A DNA stretch of 64,000 bases from Kiritimatiellia bacterium (GCA_023953695.1 JAMLJG010000007.1:1-64000), one strand, 5' to 3'; shown: positions 16,847 to 33,585, numbered from the stretch's first letter. Numbers and translations: made by a program. Notes: generated from the letters alone by a model not told the origin.

Positions 16847-18055
16847 ATGGCAAAGGAAACATTCCAGCGCACAAAGCCGCACGTGAACGTTGGCACGATT
16901 GGTCACGTTGACCATGGCAAGACCACGTTGACGGCGTCTATCACCCACGTGCAGTCCTTGAAGGGACTTGCCCAGCCCATTAGCTATGACCAGGTCGCCA
17001 AGGCTTCCGAGTCGCAGGGTCGCCGCGATCCTACCAAGATCCTGACGATTGCGATTTCCCACGTGGAATACGAGTCCAACACGCGCCACTATGCGCACGT
17101 TGACTGTCCCGGTCACGCGGACTACGTCAAGAACATGATCACCGGCGCCGCCCAGATGGACGGTGCGATCCTCGTGGTCAGCGCGGTGGATGGGCCGATG
17201 CCGCAGACAAAGGAGCACATCCTGCTCGCTCGCCAAGTCGGCGTGCCGGCGATTGTGGTGTTCCTCAACAAGGTTGACCTCGTTGACGATCCGGAGCTGC
17301 TCGAACTCGTCGAGTTGGAAATCCGCGAGCTGTTGAACAAGTATGAGTTCCCTGGCGATGACACCCCGATCGTTCGCGGTTCCGCGTTGGGCGCGCTGCA
17401 TGCCAAGACGCCGGATGAGCCGGCCACCAAGTGCATTCAGGATTTGATGGACGCGATTGATGCGCACGTTCCGGAGCCGGTCCGCGCGGTTGATCAGCCG
17501 TTCTTGATGCCGATCGAAGACGTGTTCTCGATTGAAGGACGCGGCACAGTCGTCACGGGTCGTGTTGAGCGTGGCATTGTGAAGGTCGGCGAAGAAATCG
17601 AAATCATCGGTCTCCGTCCCACGCAGAAGACCACGATCACGGGCGTTGAAATGTTCCGCAAGCTTCTCGACCAGGGTCAAGCGGGCGACAACATTGGCGC
17701 GCTGCTCCGCGGTCTAAAGAAAGAGGACGTCGAGCGCGGTCAGGTTCTCGCGAAGCCGGGCTCTGTGACGCCGCACACGCAGTTCAAGGCGGAAGTCTAT
17801 GTCCTGAGCAAGGACGAAGGCGGGCGCCACACGCCTTTTTTCAAGGGTTATCGTCCCCAGTTCTACTTCCGCACAACGGACGTGACGGGCGACATCACCT
17901 TGCCGGAAGGCGTGGAAATGGTTATGCCGGGCGACAACATCAGTTTCGATGTGAGCTTGATCACGCCGATCGCGATGGAGAAGGCCATGCGCTTCGCCAT
18001 TCGTGAAGGCGGGCGCACAGTCGGTGCGGGTCGTGTAGTGGAAATCATCAAGTAA
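16847..18055 (+). CDS. tuf: Elongation factor Tu
   Basis: The 402-residue GTPase has G-H-V-D-H-G-K-T at residues 19-26, [11 protein letters not shown], and N-K-V-D-L as G4, then the two beta-barrel domains, ending in [15 protein letters not shown]. It delivers aminoacyl-tRNA to the ribosome. The start at 16847 follows a strong purine-rich ribosome binding site (GGAGAGAAGG); the open frame further upstream is not part of the family. It is the only tuf in the window, and the str cluster downstream lacks the usual tuf after fusA. Confidence 0.98.
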   Translation: MAKETFQRTKPHVNVGTIGHVDHGKTTLTASITHVQSLKGLAQPISYDQVAKASESQGRRDPTKILTIAISHVEYESNTRHYAHVDCPGHADYVKNMITGAAQMDGAILVVSAVDGPMPQTKEHILLARQVGVPAIVVFLNKVDLVDDPELLELVELEIRELLNKYEFPGDDTPIVRGSALGALHAKTPDEPATKCIQDLMDAIDAHVPEPVRAVDQPFLMPIEDVFSIEGRGTVVTGRVERGIVKVGEEIEIIGLRPTQKTTITGVEMFRKLLDQGQAGDNIGALLRGLKKEDVERGQVLAKPGSVTPHTQFKAEVYVLSKDEGGRHTPFFKGYRPQFYFRTTDVTGDITLPEGVEMVMPGDNISFDVSLITPIAMEKAMRFAIREGGRTVGAGRVVEIIK

Positions 18056-18075
18056 ATTGAGTTTCGGATGTCCGG

Positions 18076-18101
18076 CCGACCGCGGCGATGGCCGCGGTCG
18101 G
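18076..18101 (+). promoter_or_regulatory. Strong GC hairpin between tuf and rpmG
   Basis: CCGACCGCGGC and GCCGCGGTCGG form an 11-bp perfect stem closed by the tetraloop GATG. No T run follows, so it is unlikely to be a simple terminator. A role in mRNA processing, 3'-end protection of tuf mRNA or partial attenuation between abundant tuf and the downstream genes is plausible. Confidence 0.6.
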
Positions 18102-18126
18102 CGCGGCATCGAGGCAAAGAGTCAAT

Positions 18127-18279
18127 ATGCCACGGGAAATCATTTCACTTGCCTGTACGGATTGTAAGCGCCGGTCCTATACGACCACGCGAAACAAGCG
18201 GAAAGGCGGAGAGCGTCTTGAGCTGAAGAAGTACTGCAAGTTCGAGCGCAAACATACGCTGCATCGCGAGGTCAAGTAG
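18127..18279 (+). CDS. rpmG: 50S ribosomal protein L33
   Basis: A 50-residue protein matching L33: T-T-T-R-N-K-R in the middle, E-R-L-E-L-K-K-Y, and the [10 protein letters not shown] end. The zinc ribbon is incomplete. Cys10 and Cys13 form the first C-x-x-C and Cys37 opens the second pair, but the fourth position is Glu40. It may be a form drifting from zinc-binding (C+) to zinc-free (C-). Its place between tuf and tRNA-Trp/secE is normal for this cluster. Confidence 0.95.
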   Translation: MPREIISLACTDCKRRSYTTTRNKRKGGERLELKKYCKFERKHTLHREVK

Positions 18280-18295
18280 TACAGTAAAGACCAAC

Positions 18296-18371
18296 AGGGC
18301 AGTAGCTCAATTGGCAGAGCACCGGTCTCCAAAACCGGGTGTTGGGGGTTCAAGTCCCTCCTGCCCTGCCA
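18296..18371 (+). tRNA. tRNA-Trp (CCA)
   Basis: Acceptor stem AGGGCAG pairs with CTGCCCT. The D arm has GCTCAATTGGCAGAGC, the anticodon stem is CCGGT/ACCGG with loop CTCCAAA (anticodon CCA), and the T loop is GTTCAAGTC. G is the discriminator base and CCA is encoded at 18369-18371. It lies between rpmG and secE and is presumably cut from the same transcript. Confidence 0.97.
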
Positions 18372-18392
18372 GTTTCGCTTACCGATCAAATT

Positions 18393-18596
18393 GTGAATAA
18401 ACTAGGACAAGCTATATCCGGCACACGCTCATTTGTCGGCGAAGTGCAAGTGGAACTCAAGAAGTGCACATGGCCCACTCGAACCGAATTGATGGAGTCC
18501 ACGGTCGTCGTGATTGTGTCCATCGCGATTCTCGGGGTTGTCGTCAGTTTGAGTGACGTCATTTTGAATGTCCTGCTCCGCGCGGTAATGCGCTAG
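18393..18596 (+). CDS. secE: Preprotein translocase subunit SecE
   Basis: A 67-residue small membrane protein. The amphipathic segment V-E-L-K-K-C-T-W-P-T-R-T-E-L is the SecE hallmark and is followed by a single membrane helix (about residues 37-60). SecE clamps SecY in the translocon. The GTG at 18393 is the chosen start because the frame upstream runs into tRNA-Trp; there is no good Shine-Dalgarno sequence in front of it, so the exact start is less certain. nusG follows after 19 bases, the conserved pair. Confidence 0.92.
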   Translation: MNKLGQAISGTRSFVGEVQVELKKCTWPTRTELMESTVVVIVSIAILGVVVSLSDVILNVLLRAVMR

Positions 18597-18615
18597 GGGA
18601 GCATAGGTAGGGACT

Positions 18616-19176
18616 ATGGAAAAGCAGTGGTTTGTATTGCATACGCTTTCCGGCAAGGAGGGCAAGGTCCGCGAAAATATTGCGCGACGCGCCAAGCTGG
18701 AGGAGGTAGAGGAGTACGTCGGCGAGATATTGATTCCGACGGAAAAGATCTCCGAGGTGAAGCACGGCAAGAAGACCACGACAACGCGCAAGTTTTATCC
18801 GGGCTATGTTCTCCTCAACATTCATCTCTACGATGAAAATCGGCAGTTGGTGGAGAAGAGCTGGTATTTCATTCAGGACACGCCTGGTGTGATTGGGTTT
18901 GTCGGGGGCGATCGTCCCGTTCCTCTTCGCGAAGAGGAAGTCAACAACATCATGGCTCAAATCGAAGAGAAGAAAGAAAAGGTCAAGCTCAAGGTCAATT
19001 TTGAAGTCGGCGAGACCGTCAAGATCAACGACGGCCCGTTCCTGAGCTTCAGCGGTGTTATTGAAGAAATTGATCCCGAGCGCGGGAAACTGCGAGTTTC
19101 CGTATCCATTTTTGGACGTTCGGCCCCGGTCGAACTCGAGTATTGGCAGGTAGAAAAAGACGACGCAAAAAAATAG
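18616..19176 (+). CDS. nusG: Transcription termination/antitermination protein NusG
   Basis: The 186-residue protein has the NGN domain (K-Q-W-F-V-L-H-T at the start, F-Y-P-G-Y-V-L-L about residues 56-63, then T-P-G-V-I-G-F-V-G) and a C-terminal KOW domain with V-G-E-T-V-K-I-N-D-G-P-F. It binds RNA polymerase, promotes elongation and links to Rho or ribosomal protein S10. It sits in its standard place between secE and rplK. Confidence 0.97.
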   Translation: MEKQWFVLHTLSGKEGKVRENIARRAKLEEVEEYVGEILIPTEKISEVKHGKKTTTTRKFYPGYVLLNIHLYDENRQLVEKSWYFIQDTPGVIGFVGGDRPVPLREEEVNNIMAQIEEKKEKVKLKVNFEVGETVKINDGPFLSFSGVIEEIDPERGKLRVSVSIFGRSAPVELEYWQVEKDDAKK

Positions 19177-19253
19177 GAGAGTGGTTTGGTGGCGGCGTTG
19201 AGTCCCGGAAATCCGGCGAGCGGCGCGAGTAGCCAAACTCCTGATACCCCGTT

Positions 19254-19676
19254 ATGGCAAAGAAAGTAGTAGCGATTGTTAAGTTGCAAATTCCCGCCGG
19301 CCAGGCCAATCCTGCGCCTCCGGTTGGTCCTGCGTTGGGTCAGCAAGGCGTGAACATCATGGCATTTTGCAAAGAGTTCAACGCGGCCACCCAGAAAGAC
19401 ACCGGGTTGATTATTCCGGTGGTGATTTCGGTTTATCAGGACAAGTCGTTTAGCTTTATTACGAAGAGCCCGCCGGCGGCGACGCTGTTGAAGCGTGCGG
19501 CAGGCATTGCGAAGGGCTCGGGCGTGCCGAACCGCGATAAGGTCGGGAAGGTCACGCGCAAGCAGATTCAAGAGATCGCGAAAATCAAAGAAAAAGACAT
19601 TAATGCACGAGACGTTGACCACGCATGCCGCCTCATTGAGGGCACGGCGCGCAGTATGGGAGTCGAGGTAGAATAA
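19254..19676 (+). CDS. rplK: 50S ribosomal protein L11
   Basis: The 140-residue protein begins with [21 protein letters not shown], the proline-rich N-terminal region of L11, and continues with the 23S rRNA-binding C-terminal domain. It forms the GTPase-associated centre. The 77-base leader before it contains GGTTTGG and CCAAAC arms about 45 bases apart, a possible mRNA structure for L1 autoregulation, but this was not confirmed. Confidence 0.97.
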   Translation: MAKKVVAIVKLQIPAGQANPAPPVGPALGQQGVNIMAFCKEFNAATQKDTGLIIPVVISVYQDKSFSFITKSPPAATLLKRAAGIAKGSGVPNRDKVGKVTRKQIQEIAKIKEKDINARDVDHACRLIEGTARSMGVEVE

Positions 19677-19677
19677 A

Positions 19678-20379
19678 ATGGCGCAACACGGAAAGAAACA
19701 TCGGGCCGTGATCGCAAAGGTGGATCGGACCAAGCTCTATGAGCTGGCCGACGCCATTGCGTTCCTGAAGGCCAACAAGTATTCCAAGTTCGATGAGACG
19801 GCGGAAATCGCTTTTCGCTTGGGCGTCGATCCCACGCAATCGGACCAGAACGTCCGCGGAACCGTTGCCCTGCCTCACGGCACGGGAAAGAACGTTCGCG
19901 TCCTCGTTTTTGCAACGGGTCCGCAGGCTGATGCGGCGCGCGCCGCTGGCGCCGATCATGTGGGCTACGAAGATCTGCTGGCGAAAGTGGCTGGCGGATG
20001 GACGGATATTGACGTGATTGTTTCAACCGCTGAGTGCATGAAGGAAGTGCGCAAGCTCGGAAAAGTGTTGGGTCCTCGCGGATTGATGCCGAACCCGAAG
20101 TCGGGAACGGTGACGGAGGACACAGCCAGCGCGGTCAAGCAATTCAAGGCGGGCCGCGTCGAGTTCCGGATGGACAAAAACGGCAACGTGCAAGTTCCGT
20201 TTGGAAAACTTTCCTTCGCGCCTGAGGCACTACTGGAAAACTGCCAGGCTGTTGTCGGTGCGGTACAACATGCGCGCCCCGCGGCGGCCAAGGGGATTTA
20301 CATCAGGCGGTGCACCCTGAGCTCCACGATGGGAGCAGGTTTGCACGTTAACGTCCGCGACGCCGTCACGGCGGCTTGA
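19678..20379 (+). CDS. rplA: 50S ribosomal protein L1
   Basis: A 233-residue L1 with the typical A-I-A-F-L-K-A-N region, R-G-T-V-A-L-P-H-G-T-G-K, and the highly conserved G-P-R-G-L-M-P-N-P-K-S-G-T-V-T segment. L1 forms the mobile stalk at the E site and, in many bacteria, represses its own operon. It starts one base after the rplK stop. Confidence 0.97.
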   Translation: MAQHGKKHRAVIAKVDRTKLYELADAIAFLKANKYSKFDETAEIAFRLGVDPTQSDQNVRGTVALPHGTGKNVRVLVFATGPQADAARAAGADHVGYEDLLAKVAGGWTDIDVIVSTAECMKEVRKLGKVLGPRGLMPNPKSGTVTEDTASAVKQFKAGRVEFRMDKNGNVQVPFGKLSFAPEALLENCQAVVGAVQHARPAAAKGIYIRRCTLSSTMGAGLHVNVRDAVTAA

Positions 20380-20389
20380 GGGGTGACCG

Positions 20390-20914
20390 ATGAGAGCTGA
20401 AAAAGTTTCAATGTTGCAAGAGGTGCGGGCCAAATTGTCGGGCTCGTCGTTCTTCATTCTGACGAACTACAACGGACTGACTGTCACCAAGACGGATGAT
20501 TTGCGCAAGCGTCTCTCCGGGGCGAAGGCCAGCTTCCAAGTTGTCGGAAACAAGCAGTTCGGGATGGCGGCGAAAGAGTGCGGGTTGCCGACGATTGATT
20601 CCGCGACGCTGAGCGGCCCCTCTGCGGTGGTCTACGGAACGGGCGATGTGGTCGCTGCAGCCAAGATCCTGAAGGATTTTATCAAAGAAAATGAGAAGCC
20701 GGCCATCAAAGCGGGCGGGCTTCAGGGTCAGCTTCTTTCTCCGGCGGACGTGGAGAGCCTCGCTGCGTTGCCGTCGCGGGAAGTCCTACTGGGTCAGGTG
20801 GTCGGCACCATTGCCGCGCCGATGTCTCAGTTGGTCGGTGTGCTGCAGCAGAAAGTCGCGAGCATGCTGTATGTCCTGCAGGCGTACGCGGAGAAAAAGG
20901 GGCAGTCGGCCTGA
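20390..20914 (+). CDS. rplJ: 50S ribosomal protein L10
   Basis: A 174-residue L10. The N-terminal half carries the F-F-I-L-T-N-Y-N-G-L-T-V segment and R-K-R-L-S-G-A that bind 23S rRNA, while the C-terminal helix binds the L7/L12 dimers. The gap from rplA is only ten bases, so there is no room for the long L10 leader known from enterobacteria; autoregulation would have to use other sites. Confidence 0.95.
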   Translation: MRAEKVSMLQEVRAKLSGSSFFILTNYNGLTVTKTDDLRKRLSGAKASFQVVGNKQFGMAAKECGLPTIDSATLSGPSAVVYGTGDVVAAAKILKDFIKENEKPAIKAGGLQGQLLSPADVESLAALPSREVLLGQVVGTIAAPMSQLVGVLQQKVASMLYVLQAYAEKKGQSA

Positions 20915-20956
20915 ACCGAATAACAAACTATCGAACGAAGTGAAGGAGTAACTGAA

Positions 20957-21346
20957 ATGGCAGAAGCAACGCAAAAGATGGAAGAAATTGTCTCCGCAAT
21001 CGAGCAGATGACGGTTTTGGATTTGTCCAAGCTGGTCAAACTGCTGGAAGAGCGGCTGGGTGTGTCGGCGGCCGCTCCGGTGGCTGTCGCGGCAGCGCCC
21101 GCAGGGGCCGCAGCTGCGGCACCGGCGGAAGAGCAGACCGAATTCACGGTGGTGCTGGCCAATGGTGGCGCCAACAAGATTCAGGTTATTAAAGAGCTGC
21201 GCGCTTTGACCAACCTCGGCTTGAAAGAAGCCAAGGACCTGGTGGAAGGCGCTCCCAAAACCATCAAGGAAGGCGCAAGCAAGGACGAGGCCGCGAGCAT
21301 CAAGGCCAAGTTGGAAGCTGCAGGCGCCAAGGTCGAAGTCAAGTAA
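20957..21346 (+). CDS. rplL: 50S ribosomal protein L7/L12
   Basis: The 129-residue stalk protein has an N-terminal dimerisation helix pair, an alanine-rich hinge (about residues 36-57) and a C-terminal domain with K-I-Q-V-I-K-E-L-R and [11 protein letters not shown], which recruits translational GTPases. It is followed by a 149-base gap holding two phased palindromes before rpoB. Confidence 0.97.
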   Translation: MAEATQKMEEIVSAIEQMTVLDLSKLVKLLEERLGVSAAAPVAVAAAPAGAAAAAPAEEQTEFTVVLANGGANKIQVIKELRALTNLGLKEAKDLVEGAPKTIKEGASKDEAASIKAKLEAAGAKVEVK

Positions 21347-21363
21347 GGCTTCGCACGCGAGAT

Positions 21364-21410
21364 TTCCAGCGGTTGGAAGGCGGACGAGGCCGCTTTTCCA
21401 GCCGTTGGAT
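21364..21410. repeat. Pair of helically phased TTCCAG/TTGGAA palindromes
   Basis: TTCCAGCGGTTGGAA at 21364-21378 and TTCCAGCCGTTGGAT at 21396-21410 are variants of the 15-bp palindrome seen at 9866 and 47730. Their start-to-start distance is 32 bp, as in the other arrays. They occupy the rplL-rpoB gap, starting 17 bases after the rplL stop, and the first unit has a one-base and the second a two-base departure from perfect TTCCAA...TTGGAA arms. Confidence 0.75.
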
Positions 21411-21495
21411 TTTCGTGTTCTTTTGATGGCCCGTTTTGACGGGGTGTGCGCGACGGTTGAACCTCGAGGGCGATAGGGTTGCCCGAAGGTGACAG

Positions 21496-24400
21496 ATGGC
21501 AGAACGAATTAATTACGGCAAGCTGACTGACATTATTGAAGCTCCGAATCTCATCGAGATTCAGACGAACTCGTACAAAGACTTCCTGCAACTGGGCGTG
21601 CCGCCGGCGAAGCGAAAGCGCGTCGGGTTGCAGGCTGTATTTCGGGAGGCGTTTCCGGTTGTCAGCAACGACGGCAACATCACGCTCGATTTTGTAAAGT
21701 TCGAGGTCAGCGAGCCGAAACTCGGGCCGGTGGAGTGCATTCGCGAAGGTCAGTCCTATGCGGCTGCCCTTTACGTTACGTTCCGCATCAAAGACGGGAA
21801 CGACGCGCGCGATGAAGATGTCTACATGGGTGAAGTGCCGCTCATGACGGAGCAGGGTAGTTTCATCATCAACGGCGCCGAGCGCGTGGTGGTGAGTCAG
21901 TTGCATCGCTCTCCGGGCATTTGTTTTGAACAGAATTTGCATCCCAATGGAACGGTGCTGTTCTCCTTCCGCATCATTCCGGATCGCGGTTCGTGGGTTG
22001 AGGTGCAGTTCGATGCTTCGGACAATTTGCACATTTATCTCGATCGCACGCGTCGCCGCCGCAAGTTTCTAGCTTCGACATTCCTCCGCGCTCTGGGCTA
22101 TGACAACAACGACGATTTGCTCGCGATCTTCTACGAGTTGGAAGAGATTGATCTGGGCGGGAATCCCTCGGAAGCCGCCCTCTCGCACCGCGTGTTGCGC
22201 GAAGATGCGATTGATGTGAACTCGAACATCGTCTTGGCTCGCTGCTATGAGCCGTTGACGCGCGACCTCGTGAAGCAGATGAAGGCGGCGGGCCTTTCCA
22301 GTATTCGCGTGGTGAATGTGGAGTGGGATGAAGGGCTGTTGCTCAAGTCCATCCAAAAGGATGGCACGCGCAGCACGGAAGAAGCGCTGAAGGATATTTA
22401 CACCAAGTTGCGCCCCGGCGATCCGCCGACGACATCCAATGCGAAGCAATTGCTGAAGCGCATTTTCTTCGATCCGCGCCGCTACGATTTGGGCCGCGTG
22501 GGACGCTACAAGATTCAGCAGAAATTGGGATTGCCGGATCTGGAAGATGAAGAGAAGGGCCGCGTTCTTCAGAAGGAAGATCTTATCGCGGCGATCAAAT
22601 ATCTCGTGGGTTTGCGGAAGGGCGAGGGCATGGTGGACGACATTGACCACCTCGGCAGTCGCCGCGTGCGCACCGTGGGCGAGCTGCTGGAAAACCAGTG
22701 CCGTGCCGCAATGGCGCGCGCTGAGCGCATCGTGAAAGACCGCATCCAGATGTTCGACTCGCAAACGGAAAAACTTTCACCCCAGAAATTGGTGAATCCG
22801 AAGGCGCTGTCGGCAACGATTCGCGACTTCTTTGGCCGAAGCCAGCTTTCGCAGTTCATGGATCAGACGAATCCATTGGCCGAGCTCACGCACAAGCGCC
22901 GCTTGAGCGCGTTGGGCCCCGGCGGCTTGTCTCGCGAGCGAGCGGGTTTCGAAGTGCGCGACGTGCATTCCAGCCACTATGGGCGCATTTGTCCCATTGA
23001 GACGCCGGAAGGTCCGAACATCGGACTCATTTCCTCGCTTTCCACGTTTGCCCGTGTGAACGATTTCGGATTCATTGAGAGTCCGTATCGCAAGGTGATC
23101 TCGGGGAAGGTGACCACGGATATTGATTTCCTCACGGCGGACCAGGAGGAAAACTATGTGATCGCACAGGCCAATGCTCCGGTGGATGCGCAGGGCGCGT
23201 TCACGGGCAAGTTGGTTCCGGTTCGCTATCGGGGCGATTTCATTGAGGTGGAGCCGGATCGTGTGGACTACATGGACACGTCGCCGAAGCAGCTTGTTTC
23301 GGTTGCGGCCGGTTTGATTCCATTCTTGGAGCATGACGACGCGAACCGCGCATTGATGGGTTCGAACATGCAGCGCCAGGGCGTGCCTTTGCTTCAGTCC
23401 GAGCGTCCGTATGTGGCGACGGGGATGGAGGGCAAGGTGGCACGCGACTCCGGAGTGCTTGCGCTTGCGCTGGCGCCGGGCAAGGTCGCCTATGTATCCA
23501 GTTCGAAGATCATCGTTTCGACGGATGGCGAGGCGCCGACAAAGAAGACGCCCAAGAGCGACTATCAGGTGTATGAATTGCGCAAGTTCATGCGCTCGAA
23601 CGGCGGCACCTGCGTCAACCAAAAGCCGATTGTGAAGGTCGGCCAGAAGGTCAAGAAGGGCGATGTTCTGGCGGATGGTCCTTCCACGGACAAGGGCGAG
23701 TTGGCGCTGGGGCGCAACGTGATGGTCGCGTTCATGCCCTGGTGCGGCTACAACTTCGAAGACGCCATTTTGATCAGTGAAAAGCTGGCGCGCGAGGATG
23801 TGTATACGTCCATCCACATCGAGGAGTTCGAGTGTGGCGCTCGCGATACGAAGTTGGGTCCGGAAGAAATTACGCGGGACATTCCCAACGTGGGCGAGGA
23901 GGCTCTGAAGAACCTCGGTCACGACGGTGTGGTGCGCATTGGCGCGGAAGTGAAGCCGGGCGATATTCTCGTGGGCAAAATCACCCCGAAAAGCGAGACG
24001 GAGCTGGCGCCGGAAGAACGCCTGCTGCGCGCGATTTTCGGAGAGAAGGCCGCGGACGTTCGCGACACTTCACTGACGGTTCCCTCGGGCACCTATGGCA
24101 TTGTGATGGCCGTCAAACTTTCGGCGCGCCAGGACAGCAAGGACAGCAAGTTGACTCCAGCCGAGCGCAGGAAGCAGTCCAAACAAATTGAGGAAGATTT
24201 CACAGCGAAGCACGAGCGGCTGACGGAAGATTTGACAGAGGCCCTGAGCAACATTCTGTTGGGTGAAAAGATCCCGCTGGATGTGGTCAACATGGAGACC
24301 GGCGAAGTCATCATTCCGGCGAACCGGAAGATTACGAAAATGCTGCTCCGCAAATTGGCGGCTTCTTACAATCATATCGAAATTGATCCGAGTCCCATTC

Positions 24401-25251
24401 AGATCAAGATTCAGGCCATCATTGGCGAGTTCACGCACAAGTTTGCGGAGTTGGAGCTGGAAAAGGATCGCTCCCTGGACCGTGTGGAGAGTGGAGATGA
24501 CATTGAGCCGGGTCTGGTCAAGCAGGTGAAGGTCTATGTCGCCAGCAAGAAGAAGCTTTCGGTCGGCGACAAGATGGCGGGTCGTCACGGTAACAAGGGC
24601 GTTGTTGCCCGCGTGGTTCCCGACGAGGATATGCCGTTTCTCCCGGATGGAACGCCGGTTGATATTGTGCTGAATCCGCTGGGTGTGCCGAGCCGAATGA
24701 ACGTCGGTCAGGTGCTCGAGACGCACTTGGGCATTGCCTGCCACCGACTGGGCTTGCATGCCGCAACGCCGGTGTTCGACGGTATTTCCGAGAAGGCTGT
24801 GCGCGAGATGATGGTCAAGGCGGGCCTCGATGAGGATGGCAAGACGGTCTTGTATGATGGCCGCACGGGCGATGCGTTTGATCAGCGCGTGATGGTGGGC
24901 ATGATTTACATGCTCAAGCTGCATCACTTGGTTAGCGACAAGATCCATGCCCGCGCCGTTGGTCCCTACTCGTTGGTTACGCAGCAGCCGCTCGGCGGCA
25001 AGGCGCAATCAGGCGGTCAGCGCTTCGGCGAAATGGAAGTATGGGCGATGGAAGCCTATGGTGCGGCGTATGCGCTGCAAGAACTGCTCACCGTCAAGAG
25101 CGACGATGTGCAGGGAAGGACCCGTATTTACGAGTCCATCGTGAAGGGGGAAAACGTGTTGGATGCCGGCATGCCGGAATCGTTCAACGTGTTGATGAAG
25201 GAAATGCAGAGCCTGGTCCTGGATATTCGGGTTCATCGGAAGAAGGAATAA
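21496..25251 (+). CDS. rpoB: DNA-directed RNA polymerase subunit beta
   Basis: The 1251-residue beta subunit is intact. The rifampicin region reads [20 protein letters not shown] with wild-type-like Ser, Gln, Asp, His and Arg positions. The later G-Y-N-F-E-D-A-I motif, the [10 protein letters not shown] catalytic-site segment and the C-terminal [17 protein letters not shown] are all present. It is slightly shorter than the E. coli protein. rpoC follows after 45 bases. Confidence 0.98.
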   Translation: MAERINYGKLTDIIEAPNLIEIQTNSYKDFLQLGVPPAKRKRVGLQAVFREAFPVVSNDGNITLDFVKFEVSEPKLGPVECIREGQSYAAALYVTFRIKDGNDARDEDVYMGEVPLMTEQGSFIINGAERVVVSQLHRSPGICFEQNLHPNGTVLFSFRIIPDRGSWVEVQFDASDNLHIYLDRTRRRRKFLASTFLRALGYDNNDDLLAIFYELEEIDLGGNPSEAALSHRVLREDAIDVNSNIVLARCYEPLTRDLVKQMKAAGLSSIRVVNVEWDEGLLLKSIQKDGTRSTEEALKDIYTKLRPGDPPTTSNAKQLLKRIFFDPRRYDLGRVGRYKIQQKLGLPDLEDEEKGRVLQKEDLIAAIKYLVGLRKGEGMVDDIDHLGSRRVRTVGELLENQCRAAMARAERIVKDRIQMFDSQTEKLSPQKLVNPKALSATIRDFFGRSQLSQFMDQTNPLAELTHKRRLSALGPGGLSRERAGFEVRDVHSSHYGRICPIETPEGPNIGLISSLSTFARVNDFGFIESPYRKVISGKVTTDIDFLTADQEENYVIAQANAPVDAQGAFTGKLVPVRYRGDFIEVEPDRVDYMDTSPKQLVSVAAGLIPFLEHDDANRALMGSNMQRQGVPLLQSERPYVATGMEGKVARDSGVLALALAPGKVAYVSSSKIIVSTDGEAPTKKTPKSDYQVYELRKFMRSNGGTCVNQKPIVKVGQKVKKGDVLADGPSTDKGELALGRNVMVAFMPWCGYNFEDAILISEKLAREDVYTSIHIEEFECGARDTKLGPEEITRDIPNVGEEALKNLGHDGVVRIGAEVKPGDILVGKITPKSETELAPEERLLRAIFGEKAADVRDTSLTVPSGTYGIVMAVKLSARQDSKDSKLTPAERRKQSKQIEEDFTAKHERLTEDLTEALSNILLGEKIPLDVVNMETGEVIIPANRKITKMLLRKLAASYNHIEIDPSPIQIKIQAIIGEFTHKFAELELEKDRSLDRVESGDDIEPGLVKQVKVYVASKKKLSVGDKMAGRHGNKGVVARVVPDEDMPFLPDGTPVDIVLNPLGVPSRMNVGQVLETHLGIACHRLGLHAATPVFDGISEKAVREMMVKAGLDEDGKTVLYDGRTGDAFDQRVMVGMIYMLKLHHLVSDKIHARAVGPYSLVTQQPLGGKAQSGGQRFGEMEVWAMEAYGAAYALQELLTVKSDDVQGRTRIYESIVKGENVLDAGMPESFNVLMKEMQSLVLDIRVHRKKE

Positions 25252-25296
25252 TCCGGGCAAGCAACCGTCACTGGCGAAGCAGGAGCACGAAGTTTT

Positions 25297-29484
<4,188 letters not shown>

Positions 29485-29492
29485 TTGCCAAA

Positions 29493-29519
29493 GCGGCAGG
29501 AGGCTGGTATTCTTGCCGC
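29493..29519 (+). terminator. Weak hairpin between rpoC and rpsL
   Basis: GCGGCA at 29493-29498 pairs with TGCCGC at 29514-29519 around a 15-base loop and is followed by CCTTTTG. The stem is short and the T run only four bases, so at most it is an attenuator separating the RNA polymerase genes from the str cluster. Confidence 0.35.
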
Positions 29520-29543
29520 CCTTTTGAGAATGTAGGAAGAGAT

Positions 29544-29948
29544 ATGCCAACAATTAATCAACTGGTACGTAAAGGACGATATGCGTCCAAATACAAGAGC
29601 AAGTCGCCGGCGCTGGAAAAGTGCCCGCAGCGTCGAGGCGTTTGCCTTCTCGTCAAGACGATGACGCCGAAGAAGCCGAACTCTGCGCTTCGCAAGATCG
29701 CGCGTGTTCGCCTGACCAATGGCGTCGAAGTAACGGCGTACATTCCTGGCGTCGGGCACAACCTGCAAGAGCACAGCATGGTGCTCGTTCGCGGCGGCCG
29801 TGTGAAGGATCTCTCCGGCGTTCGCTATCACATTGTGCGTGGCAGCCTCGACTGCTCGGGTGTCAATGAGCAACCGGGTTGGGGACAGCGCCGCCGTGGC
29901 CGTTCCAAATACGGCACGAAACGCCCCAAAAAAGAAGCCAGCAAGTAG
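29544..29948 (+). CDS. rpsL: 30S ribosomal protein S12
   Basis: A 134-residue S12 with the conserved [18 protein letters not shown] (decoding loop, around residue 42) and [14 protein letters not shown] segments. It monitors codon-anticodon pairing in the A site. The usual lysine of the streptomycin-target loop is retained, so no resistance change is evident. First gene of the str cluster. Confidence 0.98.
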   Translation: MPTINQLVRKGRYASKYKSKSPALEKCPQRRGVCLLVKTMTPKKPNSALRKIARVRLTNGVEVTAYIPGVGHNLQEHSMVLVRGGRVKDLSGVRYHIVRGSLDCSGVNEQPGWGQRRRGRSKYGTKRPKKEASK

Positions 29949-29960
29949 TAGGATTATCCC

Positions 29961-30428
29961 ATGAGACGTCGTCGTGCAGAAAAACGCGAAAAGGCCCCGG
30001 AACTTCGATTCAGTAGCCCCGAGGTGGGGGTGTTGATTACGAAGGTGATGCAGCGCGGCAAGCGCTCGGTGGCCGAATCTATTGTGTATGGAGCTTTGGA
30101 CACCATTGCCGAGCAGACCAAGCAGGATCCGATTGAGGTTCTTCGCACGGGTTTGGACAATGTGAAGCCTCGTGTTGAGGTCAAGTCGCGCCGCGTGGGA
30201 GGCGCAACCTATCAGGTTCCGGTGGAAGTGGACGCTGATCGGCAGAACGCTTTGGCGATGCGCTGGTTGGTTTCGTATGCCCAGGGTCGCAAGGGTGTGT
30301 CCATGCGCCGCGCACTTGCGAACGAGATTTTGGATGCCTCCAAGAACCAGGGTAATGCCGTCAAGAAGCGTGAAGATACGCATAAGATGGCACAAGCGAA
30401 TAAAGCATTTGCCCATTATCGCTGGTAG
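29961..30428 (+). CDS. rpsG: 30S ribosomal protein S7
   Basis: A 155-residue S7. Visible marks are M-R-R-R-R-A-E-K-R at the start, the [12 protein letters not shown] segment, the [18 protein letters not shown] block, and the terminal [10 protein letters not shown]. It organises the 3' major domain of 16S rRNA at the head of the small subunit. Twelve bases separate it from rpsL. Confidence 0.98.
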   Translation: MRRRRAEKREKAPELRFSSPEVGVLITKVMQRGKRSVAESIVYGALDTIAEQTKQDPIEVLRTGLDNVKPRVEVKSRRVGGATYQVPVEVDADRQNALAMRWLVSYAQGRKGVSMRRALANEILDASKNQGNAVKKREDTHKMAQANKAFAHYRW

Positions 30429-30446
30429 GCGTGATCCGCTGCTGCC

Positions 30447-32576
<2,130 letters not shown>

Positions 32577-32579
32577 AAC

Positions 32580-32888
32580 ATGACCGGGCAAAGAATTCGC
32601 ATCAGGCTCAAGGCATACGACCATCGAGTGCTGGACCAGTCGGCGGGTGACATCGTCGAGACCGCCAAGCGCACGGGTGCGCGTGTCGCGGGTCCCATTC
32701 CGCTTCCGACGAAGATCGAGCGATACACTGTTAATCGCAGTCCGCACGTGGACAAGAAGTCCATGGAGCAATTCGAGATTCGGACGCACAAGCGCATGCT
32801 CGATATCATCGAGCCGACGATCAAGACGGTTGACGAGTTGAAGAAGTTGAATCTGCCCGCAGGTGTAGATATTACGATTAAGATATAG
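32580..32888 (+). CDS. rpsJ: 30S ribosomal protein S10
   Basis: A 102-residue S10 with [10 protein letters not shown] at the N-terminus, [11 protein letters not shown], and [17 protein letters not shown]. It lies in the 30S head and doubles as the NusE antitermination factor. The three-base gap from fusA joins the str and S10 clusters into one unit. Confidence 0.98.
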   Translation: MTGQRIRIRLKAYDHRVLDQSAGDIVETAKRTGARVAGPIPLPTKIERYTVNRSPHVDKKSMEQFEIRTHKRMLDIIEPTIKTVDELKKLNLPAGVDITIKI

Positions 32889-32948
32889 GAGCGGCGCCGG
32901 ACTTCGACGTCAGCGCGCTGGCGAGGAGAGTCGGGTGCAGGAAGTAGC

Positions 32949-33584
32949 ATGAACGGTATTATCGGGAAGAAGCTGGGTATGACCCAGGTGTATGACGACG
33001 CTGGCCGCTATGTGCCGGTGACTGTCCTCGCGGCTGGTCCGTGTGTCGTGGTGCAGCGCAAGACGGCGGCGCGCGATGGATATGATGCCGCACAGTTGGG
33101 TTTTGCTGCCCAGAAGGCGACGCGCGTGAACAAGTCGGGTCTCGCACGCTTCAAAAAGGCTGGCGTGGAACCGCAGCGGTTGTTGCGCGAGATTGAGGTC
33201 GAGGGCAATGAGGATGTCAAAGAAGGCGCGCAGATTACGGCAGCCATTTTTGATGGTGTTTCTCATGTGGATGTGAGTGGTGTGACCAAGGGGCAGGGCT
33301 TTCAGGGCGTTGTGAAGCGGTATCGCTTCGGCGGCGGCCCTCAATCGCACGGGCATATGTCGCATCGTCGCGTGGGTTCCATTGGTATGCGTACGTGGCC
33401 ATCGCGCGTTTTGAAGAACAAGCGCATGCCGGGCCACATGGGCAATGTTCATGTGACGACGCAGAACTTGCGGGTTGTGCAAGTTCGCGCGGCCGACAAC
33501 GTTATCTTGGTGGAAGGCTCCGTGCCGGGACCGGCGGGCGCCTTTGTTGTTATTAAGAAGGCTCTGAAGAAGGCGGCGAAGTAA
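32949..33584 (+). CDS. rplC: 50S ribosomal protein L3
   Basis: A 211-residue L3 with the N-terminal [26 protein letters not shown], and the [15 protein letters not shown] loop that reaches the peptidyl transferase centre. The 60-base gap before it is the longest at the start of the S10 set, but no regulatory fold was recognised there. Confidence 0.98.
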   Translation: MNGIIGKKLGMTQVYDDAGRYVPVTVLAAGPCVVVQRKTAARDGYDAAQLGFAAQKATRVNKSGLARFKKAGVEPQRLLREIEVEGNEDVKEGAQITAAIFDGVSHVDVSGVTKGQGFQGVVKRYRFGGGPQSHGHMSHRRVGSIGMRTWPSRVLKNKRMPGHMGNVHVTTQNLRVVQVRAADNVILVEGSVPGPAGAFVVIKKALKKAAK

Positions 33585-33585
33585 G

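Noticed and set aside
19177..19253. An L1 autoregulatory site in the rplK leader.
   Set aside because: Only a loose GGTTTGG/CCAAAC pairing was seen and the L1-binding rRNA mimic could not be recognised, so it is not listed as a feature.
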